DNA of 64,000 nt from the NCBI GenBank assembly GCA_000934385.1, contig KN880517.1:1-64000 (forward strand), written 5' to 3'. This document shows, in pieces, positions 47,614 to 59,159 of the stretch. A program made the translations under genes and the position numbers. This stretch comes from Cylindrobasidium torrendii FP15055 ss-10 (lineage: Eukaryota; Basidiomycota; Agaricomycetes; Agaricales; Physalacriaceae). Each line of letters begins with the position of its first letter. Position 1 is the stretch's first letter. The notes beneath the pieces were generated by a model. The model was not told the origin of the DNA and ran no database searches. It was given only the letters and a program-made list of their open reading frames with translations.

Positions 47614-48364
47614 ATGAGCAAAGTATCTGGGCCGTCGTCAGTAGTGCCAGATGAAAAGGTCCTGCGCCGGCTGCACAACCAGATCGATAGAGGTCATTTC
47701 GGTCCTGCACTCAAGACGTGTAGCAAATGTCCGTTGGCCCTACGTTCTTCGCGTGTCCACTGGAGATTGACTGTGTGTAGACCCTGCAGACGCCCAGCTG
47801 GCAAAGATTCGGACATGGCTCCAAATACAAACGGAAGATTTGGACAATCTGAACATCGACGAGCTGCCCGCGTTCGAGCGCGCCTACGTGAACTACCGCC
47901 TCCACCGACCAGTGTCGCTTGACGGCTGCGATGGCATCGGTCCTTTGCACATCGAAGCCCAGTCGGCGTACCGCCAAGGAGACTACTCGAAAGCCTGTGA
48001 AATATACGGCTCTTTGCTGGACGAGGTCGCAGGCGAAGAGGCTGAGGATGTGGCTGCGAACTTACATGCTGCTGAGATTGGACGTGACTGGGTGCCGCCG
48101 TCCTCGGACGTGCGATGGGATAGTGCGCCTCCAGTAGTAGTGACATCGGGCCCGGTGAAGGAAGTCAATGTCACTCCTGGCGCCATGAAGAAAGTACGAA
48201 AGGATGAAGGTGATCCAGAGCGATGGCTGAAGAAGACCGAGCGGACAGCATATCATGCCAAGGGTAAAGGCAGGAAAGGATACGGTGCTGGAGCAACGCA
48301 AGGCGCAAGCTTGGCCGAAGACAAGGGCCAGGGGAAGCATGTGAAGGGAAAGAAGAAGCGGTGA
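47614..48364 (+). CDS. SRP72: Miniature SRP72 (N-terminal TPR start plus C-terminal RNA-binding domain)
   Basis: Exons 47614-47728 and 47781-48364 encode 232 aa, far shorter than SRP72 (about 600-670 aa). The N-terminus (PDEKVLRRLHNQIDRGHFGP) and FERAYVNYRLHRPVSLDG, IEAQSAYRQGDYSKACEIY match the first TPR units of SRP72. After DVAANLHAAEIGRDW the sequence jumps to the C-terminal domain, EGDPERWLKKTERTAYHAKG with the Lys-rich tail GKGRKGYGAGATQG, which in full-length SRP72 contacts 7SL RNA. The middle of the TPR superhelix is absent, with no intron or frameshift at the join. Either a full SRP72 lies elsewhere and this is a derived copy, or the lineage has shortened the protein. Confidence 0.75.
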
Positions 48365-48757
48365 ATTAAAGACAGGTATGTTTTACGCGCGTTGCCCCAC
48401 GCGTTTTCCTGACGGTCGTCTCCAGTACTGCATTAGGCCTGTCAATTTATCATTCATCTGTCTTTTCCTTTGTTCCAAACGGGTCTCAAAATCCCTGCGA
48501 ATGCTCCACTTCTGTACAATTGCCCACGCCCCAGTCCCGCATTGGACATTGATCCTAGAGTTGTGACACCCCCTTCTCATTTCATCAGAGCTATAATTCT
48601 GTCCGGAACACCTGTTCGCCATCATGTTCCCTTTATACAAGGACAAACCTGCCCGCTACCTCGAGGTGTTCGGGGACCTGGACGAATGAATATTTAAGCC
48701 TATGCGGCCAGCCTTAATAATCTCACCACCCTCTCACACCTACCCCCGTCATCCACC

Positions 48758-50637
48758 ATGAGCACCAAGGTCGAAGGAGTTATTGTTATTACGCGCAACG
48801 GCGACCGTATCGTCTACCAGCAAGACCCAGAAACGTACAAGGGAGGACCGTCAGACACGACGCCTCTTGGAGAGGTATGCGACCGTACTTTTCCTTTGAC
48901 ATACGTTACTGACCGTCACCCCAGGCTCAATCTCATGCCCTCGGCTCCCTTCTGCGCGAGACGTACCTCAAGCCAAACTCGCCGTCCTATGTCGCAGGCA
49001 TGTCCCCCGACGTGGTGAACACAAAGGAAGTCAAGGTCTTTGCCAAGGCCGGTGGAGAAGGCACCGTCGTATTCGATTCGACCATTGCGCTGCTGCAAGG
49101 CCTATTCCCTCCCACTCTCAAGAATAAGATTCGCCTCGCCAACGGGCAGGAGATCGTTGCGCCGCTCGGGGGATATCAATACGTTCCTGGTGCGCCCTTT
49201 GTCGTAATCGTAATGAATTGTCCTGAACCATCGCAGTGGAGACCGTTGAGCCATCCAACGACCGTCGTCTGGAAAGCTGGACGAACTGCCCCAAGTTTGC
49301 CGAGCACGTCAAGAAGGTTGGATCATCAGATGAGTTCAAGGACGTCGAGAAGAAGGCGAAGCCTTTCTTTGATCTCGTCAAAGACTATGTCTTCGGTCGC
49401 CAGCTTTCGCTGCACAACATCGTACGCATCTGGTTTCTTTGCTTGGATTAGATTACTGATGTTATACACAGTGGAATGTACGCAACCCTTGTCTGATGCT
49501 GACGGCGCGCTTACCCGTAGCAGATCTACGACTTTGTGTCGACCCAGTACATGTACAACCAGACATATGCGTACCGTCTGCCGCCGACCGTGGAGCCTAC
49601 CGCCCGCAGCTTGGCTAACTGGCACGAGGACAAGATTTTCAGCGACGAGAAGATGGATGGTATTGGCAACAGTGCGTTTGGACCTAGAGCCTTCGTTTCA
49701 TCCCTGACTCTTTGCCTCCAGTTGCTGGCCGTACTCTCCTCCGCACGATTCTGGCCAGCCTTGAGCGCATCGCCTTCAACGGCGACCCGCTGCAGCTCAT
49801 GATTGTCGACACAACCTACCAGCCCTTCATCAGTTTGTTCCATATGACAAACGCGACCACTGGTAACTCTGGAAAGCCCCTGCATGGCATTCGTGAGTCT
49901 CTAGTCACTAGCGGTTCCCCATGCAGAAGCTGACATGCATACCAGCCGACTTTGCCTCTGCGCTTGCCATCGAACTTCGCCGCGGTCCTCCCCCCGACAT
50001 GCGCGACTTCCTGCGCTTCAAGTTCCGCAACGGCACCGGCGATTTTGAGACCGTGCATGTCCTGGGCACGAAGAGCGATATCCCATTGACCGAGTTCATT
50101 TACAAGACGCAGGTAAGTTTCATTTCCACCTTCATGCGCCATATAGTCTAACGGCTTTGTAGCATGCTCAAGTCATCAACAACAAGCACTGGAAGGAGGT
50201 CTGCAACGGCAAGAGTCTCCTCGACATGGACGCGCTTAGCAGCATCGACCCCCAGCGTTCAGCGGACATGGGTCTCGGTGTTCTCGGCGCCGTCATCGCT
50301 CTGCTGTTGGTTCTTGGTATTGTCACTGCCGCAAAGCACCGTCGTGCTAACCGAAAGAGGGTACAACTGCTGGGAGAGGAGGTGAGTGATTACGGTTCCA
50401 TCTATGAGTATGGGTACCGTGTCGCGGAGGAGGATGGCTGCTGGGTGTGCGGCAGCACCGATTGCGCCCATGGTGACATGGGCGACCGGTGTATGAGTCC
50501 AAATCCATAGGCGGCTCCGCGGCGTCGATGGTGTGGTTGCATTTGAGGGCGCGTGGCTGACGATAATGTTGCAGCAGCAGATGCTTGGGCGACAGGACGC
50601 GACGTTCGGATCGGCTGAGAAGGTGCGCTACGTCTGA
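48758..50637 (+). CDS. Histidine-phosphatase-fold membrane protein lacking catalytic histidines
   Basis: Nine exons (48758-48874, 48925-49189, 49237-49421, 49472-49477, 49524-49671, 49722-49892, 49946-50112, 50163-50381, 50575-50637) encode 446 aa. The fold is recognised from the opening VEGVIVITRNGDRIVYQQDP (histidine acid phosphatases have RHGxRxP), the SDTTPLGEAQSHALGSLLRE stretch, RTLLRTILASLERIAFNG and the late LMIVDTTYQPFISLF, where active enzymes have HD. Catalytic His is Asn14 in the first motif and Val in the second. No signal peptide; a membrane span at about residues 390-410 (LGVLGAVIALLLVLGIVTAA) is followed by a basic tail. Probably a non-catalytic membrane protein. Exon 4 is 6 nt. 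Confidence 0.8.
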
Positions 50638-51592
50638 GCGAACGATGCGCTTGGAATGAACACTGCTGAGCGGTAATGTCCATTATACACGGGGGTTGAT
50701 GAGCTTGGTCAGGTATGGTTACTACGTGTTTCTGTTTAGTTTGACGCTGGAATACATAATTATCTACATATTTCGAAGGCCAGAAAATGAGATGTTGTCC
50801 TTGCATAAAACGGATTACTGGTCCACTGGAAGTCAATGATAGGGAATAAATGCTACGGAAATATCACTGAAGCCGTGCCAAAGTAGTGTCATTCGAAGAC
50901 CAGCCGCTTTCCTTCTATGCTGCTGCAATCTCTGCGTGCTCACAACAAAGCAAATCAGCTGACCTGGGTTGCAAGCGGTACCGGTGTCTTTTTGATACCC
51001 TTTGTGCATTGCACAACTTGAACATCGTGAGACGGACAGCAGAAAGTTGGCTGTGGATCTAGTACTAGTGTTTGAAACCCAATTCTCAAGTAAATTAAGT
51101 GTGGAAATGAGAAACTCAGCTGTCACATTACAGTGTAGCCGACGAGAGTTTGTCGGTCGGGCTTTGGGGATTGCCTATGGGATTGACTTCATAGAGGCGT
51201 GGATGATTTGATAGGTATAACTATGTAAGAGGCTTGTCGAAATCGTTGTATTTAAAAAACCCCAGGCGATCGATTACTTAAGCACTGGAGGAACAAAGCA
51301 ACTTAAATTCAAAGTCCCAGAGGTTCCAAAAAGATGTGGCGAATGTTTCGAGATTATACATCGATTCCACACATGTTTAAATACGTAAAGACAGTTGTAC
51401 GGCGGAACACAAACACAAAAGGTATCTAGGGAGAACGAAGTCACTAGTAATGACTATATACAATGATAAAAAAGTGGGAAGAAGAAAGCAAAATAACAGT
51501 TACATAGCGAACATGCATGCAATCCGAGAGAGTTTGAATCAGTAATCCAAGAAGCAACGCCTTGCCCCGCATTGGGCAAAGCCTTCATCCTC
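50638..51592. other. 0.95 kb convergent intergenic, no gene seen
   Basis: Between the phosphatase-fold gene and the zinc-finger gene; AT-rich with no recognisable coding sequence. Confidence 0.5.
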
Positions 51593-54500
51593 CTACGCTC
51601 TATGGCCCCGGCTAGAGAGGAAAGACTTGTCCAATCTATCCAGTACCCTCCCGTCCTCACCCATCCTTGACCTATAGCCCTGTTCTCTCGCAAAGGACGG
51701 TAGGGCAAGGTCCTCCAACCTGGGCAGTCGTCTGTCGACCGAGTCGCGCCGTCGAGGACTCGGCGAACGTAACCGCGACGACCCTGGGGAATCCCTCCGA
51801 CCGACCCTGTCGTCCTCAGGACTCCGCGGTCGCTTCATCCCCACATGGGTCTGCGTCCTCTCATCTGTCCAAACACCCTCACTCCCCCTCCGTGCAGCTG
51901 GTTCTCCTGCCACCGCTAAATCGTTTCGCCGAATGGCTGGCTCGCTCTCACGCCTTTGTAGCAAGATCTTGCTCGACGGCGGCGGCATCTCAATATCTGG
52001 CAGTCGCGATATCGGGCTTGGCATAGCATGCCGCACAGGTGCGCGCACCATATCGCTCTCAACGATGTCCAGGTCGATATCCATATCCTCCCCGCGCCGG
52101 CCGTTCCCATATCCATTCACCGGTGTCCTGTTCTTCCTCGAATACTCGTTCAACCTAGACGAAGGTTCTGGTATAGGTGGTACAGGCGCATTCTCTGCTC
52201 GAATAACCCTTGCCACAGGAAGAATGAATGTCTTCCTCGGGGGAGCGGTAGGTGACGGCGGTGCCGGGGGTAAAGGCGGTCTGGTGTATGGCGATGCAGG
52301 CGTCTGCACACCTTCAAACGCACGATCGAACGATGGCAATTGCGGTCTCCCTTCAGGTGCTGGCGACGGTGGCGGCGGAGGTCGTCCTCGTTCGAATGGC
52401 GGTGGAGGTGGCCTTGGTGACGGTTGGGGCCTTGCATCAAATGCTGGCGGTGTCGGTCGCCTACCAAATCCTGGAGGTATCGGTCTCCCTTCGAACGGCT
52501 GCACCCTCCCATCAAATGCCGGCGGCCCTGGCAAAGACGTCCGCCTTTCGTATTGCTGCTGCGGAAACGGCGGGACTGGTCGCCTTCCATCCAGTGGCGA
52601 CTTTCCTGCATACGACCCAACGGCTTCAACTCTACTGGGTGGTTGCATACCCCCAAACCGCGGCGGCGCTGGCACTGGCGGTCCAGGTGGTGGTGGTGGC
52701 GGCCCTCTTCCATATTGCGCCCTCCAGTCTAAGCGTTGCCCAGACTCATTCCAATCCGCGCCAGGCATCTTATCATACGGCCCGACACTCGGCGACCACC
52801 CATCGTCCCGCCTCAACATCGGGCTCGGGCTTGGGCCAGGACTAGGCGCACTTCGGCTCCAATCAACGTTACCCGCCCCAACTTTGCCCATGCTGAAGCT
52901 CGTCACAGGCCGCAGTGGCGGCAAGGGTGTCTGCGTCTGCGCACGCTGAGCATCCAAGAATGCCATCCCGCCATGTCGTGCTGTAGGTTGCGCAAGCATA
53001 ACCGGCAGTTCGGATCGCCTCCTCAGTGGCGGGCCAACTATCTGCTTCACCTGCGTGTCTGACTCACTGAATCTGCGCGCGAATGCAGCGTCGTCTGCGA
53101 CACCCTCTCCAGGTGACTCGTGCATCTCGTCGTCAGACATTGGTGGGGTATCCTGTGAGTCCTTTCTCGGCGGTTTGCCTTTCGCCCTTGAACCAGGCGC
53201 CGGTCCCAGGCGTACCGCGCCATCTTCTGTGACACCAGCCTCTTCATGCTCGTTCCATCTGCCATCGTCCTCATCGTCCTCATCGTCTTCGTCAGAATTC
53301 TGCCCAAGGCCATAGTTGTGCCACGCAGCAGGAGAATCCTTGAGAGCAAAGACATGCTCGCCGAGCATATGGGGCTGGCTGTGAGCCCTTGTCACATGCG
53401 TCTTGAGCTGGTCCTCCTCTTGAAACCCTCGAAACCTCGTACAGTGCGGACAGACGTACTTCCACTGCGGCACGGGCTTCGCTACACCTGGGATCGATGG
53501 CTTTCCTGCTTTGTCATGGCGCCACTTGCTAGATGTCGCGGGACGGTCCTCACGGTGTCTCTCTTCATGATTCCTAGAAGCTATGAGTGATGGGCAAGAG
53601 CAGAATGATGGACGCACCGTAACTGATGCGACTTCTTCGCACGATACATACACCCAGGTTCCCTACACGCATAGGGCCTCTCACTCGGATCGCCATCGTT
53701 TCTCTGCCATGCTAAACACCGACGGTCAGTGCCAGGTATGCCACAGATGATGGCGATGCGACGAACCAGTCAATATCGATCCACCGCTGGTGAACCTGCG
53801 CTGGTACACAGACCGCGGCTGCCAGGTTCCAGTATCCGAACCAGGCATTTCCGCCTGGAAGTCGATCTGCTGCGCTGGCGCGACCATCACCTGTAGCGAG
53901 TCCATATCATCCGTCGGAGGTGGACTTGGAGTTTCGAATTCTTCTATAGGCACTAGCGAGCCGCCGTTCCCAGAGGTGATGAGCGCTCCAGACGGGAGAG
54001 GGTCGACGCCAGAGCGCTTGTCCAGTGAGAACGTGAAACTGGGTTCCTTGTTCTTCTTCTCTGCCGCTCTCTGCTTCTTTGTAGGAGGTTTGACTTGAGA
54101 TCGTATGAGCAAGTAGGCATGGGAAGGAAACAGTGCTCACCAAGTCTTCCCTCCCTCTTCTCCTGTTCCTTCCTTGCTTTCTCCCTCTCTTTATGTGTGA
54201 ATGTCTCTGGCACGGCATTGACGAACATGCCATCAATGATCTCGTTCGTGTCGCTTGGTTTGCGCCAGAAGGACACATTCCTCTGTTGCCGCGCCATAGC
54301 ATATTCCGCGCTCGAAGTGCCCGAATTAGCCGGAGTGTAGCCATTTCCTGGTGGATTATGCGCCTGGCCCTGTCGAGGGGCAAAAGGATTTGTGAACGTT
54401 GGAGGAGGAAGATGGTTGTGCGGTGCTCCAGAGCTGGACGAGCCTTCCGATTCTGACTCTGATTCCGACCCGTCGCTCGCAGAGGCATGATGCCTAGAGT

Positions 54501-55241
54501 ATTGCACAGGTGTAAACCCCGGTGCAGGTTCTTGTCGTACGTCCTGGGAATCGGCACTATTTCCTGGCGCAGACGACGATTGTGCGACCAAGCTACTAGG
54601 TAATATTTAGTACTGATAATACAAAGTAGTAGATTGCAAAGAAAAGCAAGAAATGAGATTGATTTGAACGAATGCGTACCGGTTAGCATCTACAACCTTG
54701 TCCATAGCCTTAGTCTGTACACCCATTTCCACTGGTAATTGAGGGACCTCTGCAATATTGGTGTTTGAGGCGGGAGTTGCCGCTGACGGTGGGTTTGCGG
54801 CAGGTTCGATAGCGGCTTGTGCGGCGGTCGCCCGAGCCTCCATCGCCATATCCACATCTCGCGCACACGCTTCGGCCAATGCGTCAAGACGGGCAGAATC
54901 TACCTCCGCTGGTCTTACAGGATGGTTCAGGTTCGTCCGGGAGTCAACAGGCTGAGTGCCGCTTTGAACCACTGCGGCGGCGCTGGGACGCGTAGGAGCG
55001 CTCGGTATACATGGACTGAGGCGGTCCGGTTTGTCTCGAGATCCGTTTACCATATTCGCGGTCGGGACGAGTGGCTTGGACTGGATGGCCACTGGTTTAC
55101 TCCCCACAGGTCGTCTGTGTTCAAAAATTAGAACCCAAACATGGAGGAATGGCAGGTTACGCACTGTTGGTTTATGGTTCGCTCTCTGGGCGCGTCATGT
55201 CCATCGTCCCTGCTCGCATCGGCTATTCGTTCATTCTCCAT
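51593..55241 (-). CDS. Large C2H2 zinc-finger, proline-rich nuclear protein
   Basis: Six exons (55241-55165, 55114-54680, 54595-54141, 54093-53785, 53711-53618, 53573-51593) encode 1116 aa. Early regions are Ser/Pro/Ala-rich, with SASDGSESESESEGSSSS and a basic, helical FTHKEREKARKEQEKREG followed by KPPTKKQRAAEKKNKEP. Across the exon 5/6 join is a C2H2 finger, YACREPGCMYRAKKSHQLRN then HEERH (C-x4-C-x12-H-x3-H), followed by an atypical second finger with CPHC and HVTRAH. The rest is low-complexity: acidic NSDEDDEDDEDD and long polyproline/Gly stretches. This suggests a DNA- or RNA-binding regulator. Exon 4's donor is chosen by phase. The frame is open far upstream of the chosen ATG (to about 55898), so the N-terminus is uncertain. 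Confidence 0.75.
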
Positions 55242-56701
55242 AACAGCAGTGGCACTAGACCGTTCCGTGTGTCCTTGATCAACACTGCGTGCCGGTCGTA
55301 CGGTGTATTCCACGACTTTGATAGCTCCAGCTCCAGGCTCCCGCACCGCGCTACGCATATATTTCAGCATGCCACTGCGCATCGCTGCCGATAGCACACA
55401 CACCTCATCACCATGCTTCCAACTACCTGTACCCCGTTCTCTGCGGGTGCCGTGTTGGCCATGCCGCTCGTCCAAAAGAATCGCTCGTCGCCCGAGCCGT
55501 CGGTAATCAGTGCGCGCGCCCAACACGGGTGACTTCTTGCTGGTGGGCGAGCAATCAAGACGGAAGAGTTTCGAGATTTTGGGATGAACGCAGAACGCAA
55601 GTTTGGATAACCCTTCGTTTTGTTGGCCCTGGCCACGATCGGTAGCAAGCCAGGCTAAGCCCATCATCAAAGCACCACCAAAACGGGACACGGTGATCCC
55701 CCAAGTCCCCCATGGTCGGCGTCTCACAACCCTTCTCAAGTATCCTTTCATTTTCCGAGGGTTTCTTTGAACAAATAGCTTTGCATTCCTTTTTCTTTGT
55801 CCTTCCTCCCGTTGGGCCGCTTTGGGGAAGGCCTGGGAAGGCGGCGCCTGGCGGAGGCAAAAATCTAACTTCATATGCGAAACACCGGGTTTTGACACCT
55901 ATTTGTCGTCCCCTTCACACGTGCTGTTTCTCGGGCCTCTCTTGTTCCCGTCTCGGATATGCTGCCTCTGCCCTATTGTCCGCTGTCCATTTCTTATGCC
56001 CTGCTGTCGCTGGAATATCTATCCTCCTCGTCCTACACGACTTTTCTCATACACCAGTGGGCCCAGGCGCCGGACGTCCATCCGGGGATACTCAAGTCCC
56101 AAATGGGGAACAACAAAAAGGAAGCCCCCAACGGGTCACGCGGCATACATTCGTCCAAAAGGGGGACCTCTTGATTCTCCCTTCCGCTATCTCCATTCGC
56201 ATCATTTTCATACGTAACACTGCATGCAAACAAATTTTTTCGAGAACGCAGAGACATCAAGCTCATCTCGGAAAGTTCCCTTTCATCTAGGACTGCACAC
56301 AGTACAAGCGCATCGGGGAGAGGTAAGAATAATTTTTTCTGCATCGTGGCCTAGCCGCATTTGGCTACGTAGACCCCCGTGCACATATCGAACCCGTTTG
56401 AGGAACAAAAGAACAATCAAGGATGACCACGTGGCACGGACCCGACGAATCATCTAGGTTTTGGGGCGCCGCGTTTTGCAATTCAAAGTCAAAGCGAGAG
56501 CGGGCGCCAGGAAGGAGTTACATAAAGTAAAGGCACTCTGTTAGCAGATAGCTAACTTTATTTCGCATATTATACATCGTTGGGCACACATTTCCAAATA
56601 CAGGATTCCGCAATTAAAACGCGCTCAGGACGGGATAGTAGGACTGAAGTGAAAACTACCGAACGGTCCGAACCATAAGATGCCTACAAAAACCAGCAAA
56701 A
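55242..56701. other. 1.5 kb promoter/leader region, no separate gene accepted
   Basis: On the minus strand the zinc-finger frame stays open to about 55898, which may be 5' UTR. The plus strand has frames of up to 192 codons (55712-56290) with low-complexity hydrophobic content and no motif. Treated as non-coding. Confidence 0.4.
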
Positions 56702-56793
56702 CGACACCAGCAGGATTCGAACCTGCGCCCTACAAGAGGAACAGATTGAATTGGAATTCGAATCTGTCGCCGTAACCACTTGGCTATAGTGCC
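56702..56793 (-). tRNA. tRNA-Ser(CGA), with intron, second copy
   Basis: The mature part is nearly identical to the tRNA at 8934-9027: acceptor GGCACTA/TGGTGTC, discriminator G, anticodon CGA. The intron is 10 nt (56747-56756) instead of 12 and differs in sequence, while exons are conserved. T-runs follow within 20 bp on the minus strand. Confidence 0.92.
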
Positions 56794-56873
56794 TTGCTAC
56801 CATCACTGGCCACCAGTCCGCGCCCTCCGGCGAGCGGGGCCGAAGGCCGCGCCCGTCAGTTGCTGCTTCTTGC

Positions 56874-59159
56874 TCAAGCCTGTAAGCTGCTGGATACCAC
56901 TGTCTTCAAAAACCCTATAGACAAGGAACTCAACACGAGCAACATTTCCTGCGCTTTCTCGACCGCAATATTCCAGACAACTTTGGCTACGATCTTTGGG
57001 TGATAGAAGTCAAGAGAGGTGATGTCGACCATCATATTGTTTCGCCATAAAAGCTCGCCTAGAAGGTTAAACGTTAATGAGTGAAATATGCGATCAAAGA
57101 AGCAGAACACCTACCAACGACTATGTCCTAGACTTAGCAGTCAGATACTGAGCAATGACCGTAGTATGAAATATGCTTACCTTGACAGCAAGCCGAGTTA
57201 TTTGTCGACGATACTTGCGCCAGCGTAACCCTAGGTCAAGAGGTTCACCGGTCATTGGTGTGGTCGTCGGTTGGCTGTAATCTATCATTCAATCAGCAAC
57301 ATGAATGCATCAGATATTTGGCACCGACCAGCGGCCTTCGTCGAATTCCTGCCCGCGCATACTAGTCAGCATTCCAAGTACCGAGATGAACATGTAAGAC
57401 ACACCATATTGCGCGTGTTTTCCGCGCCTGGCGCTCGAAGAATGTGTATGAGAAATTTACGGGCAAGTGTCCGTGCAAAGGCACCGTCGTTTTGTGTAAG
57501 AGGGTGTTCAACGCCGCTGCACCTACAAGAGCCTTGGAGCAGCCTTGCCTACACCAACGGTCAGATGAATATATATAACCAGAACGATGGCGCACCCAAA
57601 GATAGAGTTCACACGAGAGACCGAGTCACCGACGGCGATGAAGTTGTGAGGTAGACTTGGGAATTGTTCATAGTTGAACTTGTACGACGGTCCTATGGAA
57701 CCGCAGTCAGATAGGCTGGGATTATGATCCACTAGTACGACGCACCCACGCAAACAAAACTGTGGTGGCTGTCCTTTTCGATTTCCTTCAGTAAATCCAG
57801 CATATCCAAGACCCATCGTGGAACAGGTGCATCAACTGGGATCTCAAGCGTATGTGTCTTGATATCCTCGATAGAATATATCGGGCGATCCATTGCCCAC
57901 CCACCACAGCATATAAACACTAATTGTGTGTCAGCAAAATTCAAGGTTCCATGCAAGCGTGTATGCTTACGTTGGTTACCCTCGGCTTTGATTATCGACA
58001 GAAATCCTCGTCCATTGCGCGCCGCATCGGGAAACATCACATGAATATGGCCACCGACAGCGTCCCACCCTCCAGGTATAGGCAGCCTCGCTCCAAGGTC
58101 TTGTGTTATTACGAACCGCGTCGTCGTGTAATAGATCTTTGGATCGAGAGTGTCCTTGAAATCATTTGGATCGACGCCCACGGCACGTCGAAGCCATCTT
58201 CTCCCAGCCGCGGCCGGACCTGTACAGTCTTCGCATACCAAAATCAGCTCGATCCATGACCGGTGCAGAAAGGCAGCGTACCAATAACAAGCTTCGCATC
58301 GACACAATCCACTTTTCCATCTTTCATGCGAACTTTTACACCGTCCACATATCCGTCCTCGCCCATCCTCAACCCCGTCACTATCCCAATGACCTGCCTG
58401 ATATCCCGTGCGTATCTCCCTAGCGTGAGTCTGCGAAGCAGCGTTTCCAGCGCCTGCCTCGAGGCGAACATCGTGTTTGGCAGCGTCCCACTATGCAGGT
58501 GATACGGCATAATCAGCGGGAGACCCCAGAAGTGCGTCTTATAGTCCGCCGGCGCCACCCTGTAGGACGCAGAATTAGTGACCCAGTATGAAAGGAATGG
58601 TGACAAAGGGCGTACGCGATACCAGAATTCGCGCATTCTTCCGCGAGGCCAGGGAAGAGACGGTGGAGGCCGAGGTAGAGCAGGCGCAGACAAACTGGGC
58701 GTAGCACAGTTAGCTATCGGTGAGCTATGGGATGAAGTGCGGACTGACCTTGCAGGGAGTCGTATTGTGAGATGCGGGAGCGTGTGTGGTTGGACGTTTG
58801 TGGCATCTTTCTACGAGCTTCAGGCGAAGAAGTCCATTCTTCGGCCTCTACGATGATAACTGATGTAAAGTGGTCACGGCAAATACGTGCGGTGAGCAGA
58901 CCAGCAATGCTACGGGGGTCGCATTAATGCTTGGGTGAAATTGAGGCGTGAGATGGGCGTACCTGCCACCACAAACCACAGCCGTTCCCTGTATTTTGGT
59001 GCACCTTTCATGACCAAGGTTGAGAACATCCAGATATCCAGTAACAGAGCGCAAGAGATGATATCGATATGCTTTCCAGACCAGAACAAGGATCACTGGA
59101 ATGAAGGCGACAAACAGGAGGGACGAAGCCATCTCAGCTGGGGGTATCAACAGCTTCAT
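56874..59159 (-). CDS. FAD-dependent oxidoreductase/monooxygenase with N-terminal membrane anchor
   Basis: About eleven exons from 59159. The N-terminus has a membrane span (SSLLFVAFIPVILVLVW), then the FAD Rossmann start TAVVCGGSIAGLLTARICRD with the acid end in SVIIVEAEEW. Downstream blocks are FPGLAEECANSGIA, ASRQALETLLRRLTLGRY, DCTGPAAAGRRWLRRA, KLPIPGGWD-like LPIPGGWDAVGG, FICCGGWAMDRP, NFIAVGDSVSRVN (second FAD motif, GDS) and QGCSKALVGAAAL. The carboxyl end has LLWRNNMMVDITSLDFYHPK. These match a basidiomycete FAD/NAD(P)-binding family related to flavin monooxygenases. Exons are short, one 13 nt (57115-57127). All junctions tested keep frame. Substrate unknown. The stop is 80 bp from the tRNA-Ser. 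Confidence 0.82.

Noticed and set aside
52150..52713. 187-codon minus-strand frame
   Set aside because: Second frame inside the same zinc-finger exon; Arg/His-rich shadow of the proline repeats.
51933..52949. 338-codon Gly-rich plus-strand frame
   Set aside because: Antisense of the polyproline part of the zinc-finger protein; poly-Pro codons read as Gly on the other strand.
55712..56290. 192-codon plus-strand frame
   Set aside because: Low-complexity hydrophobic content in a pyrimidine-rich leader region; no conserved block.
58560..58620. Apparent frameshift in the FAD oxidoreductase
   Set aside because: Resolved by a 56-nt intron (donor GTACGC, acceptor CTACAG) that restores the family sequence.
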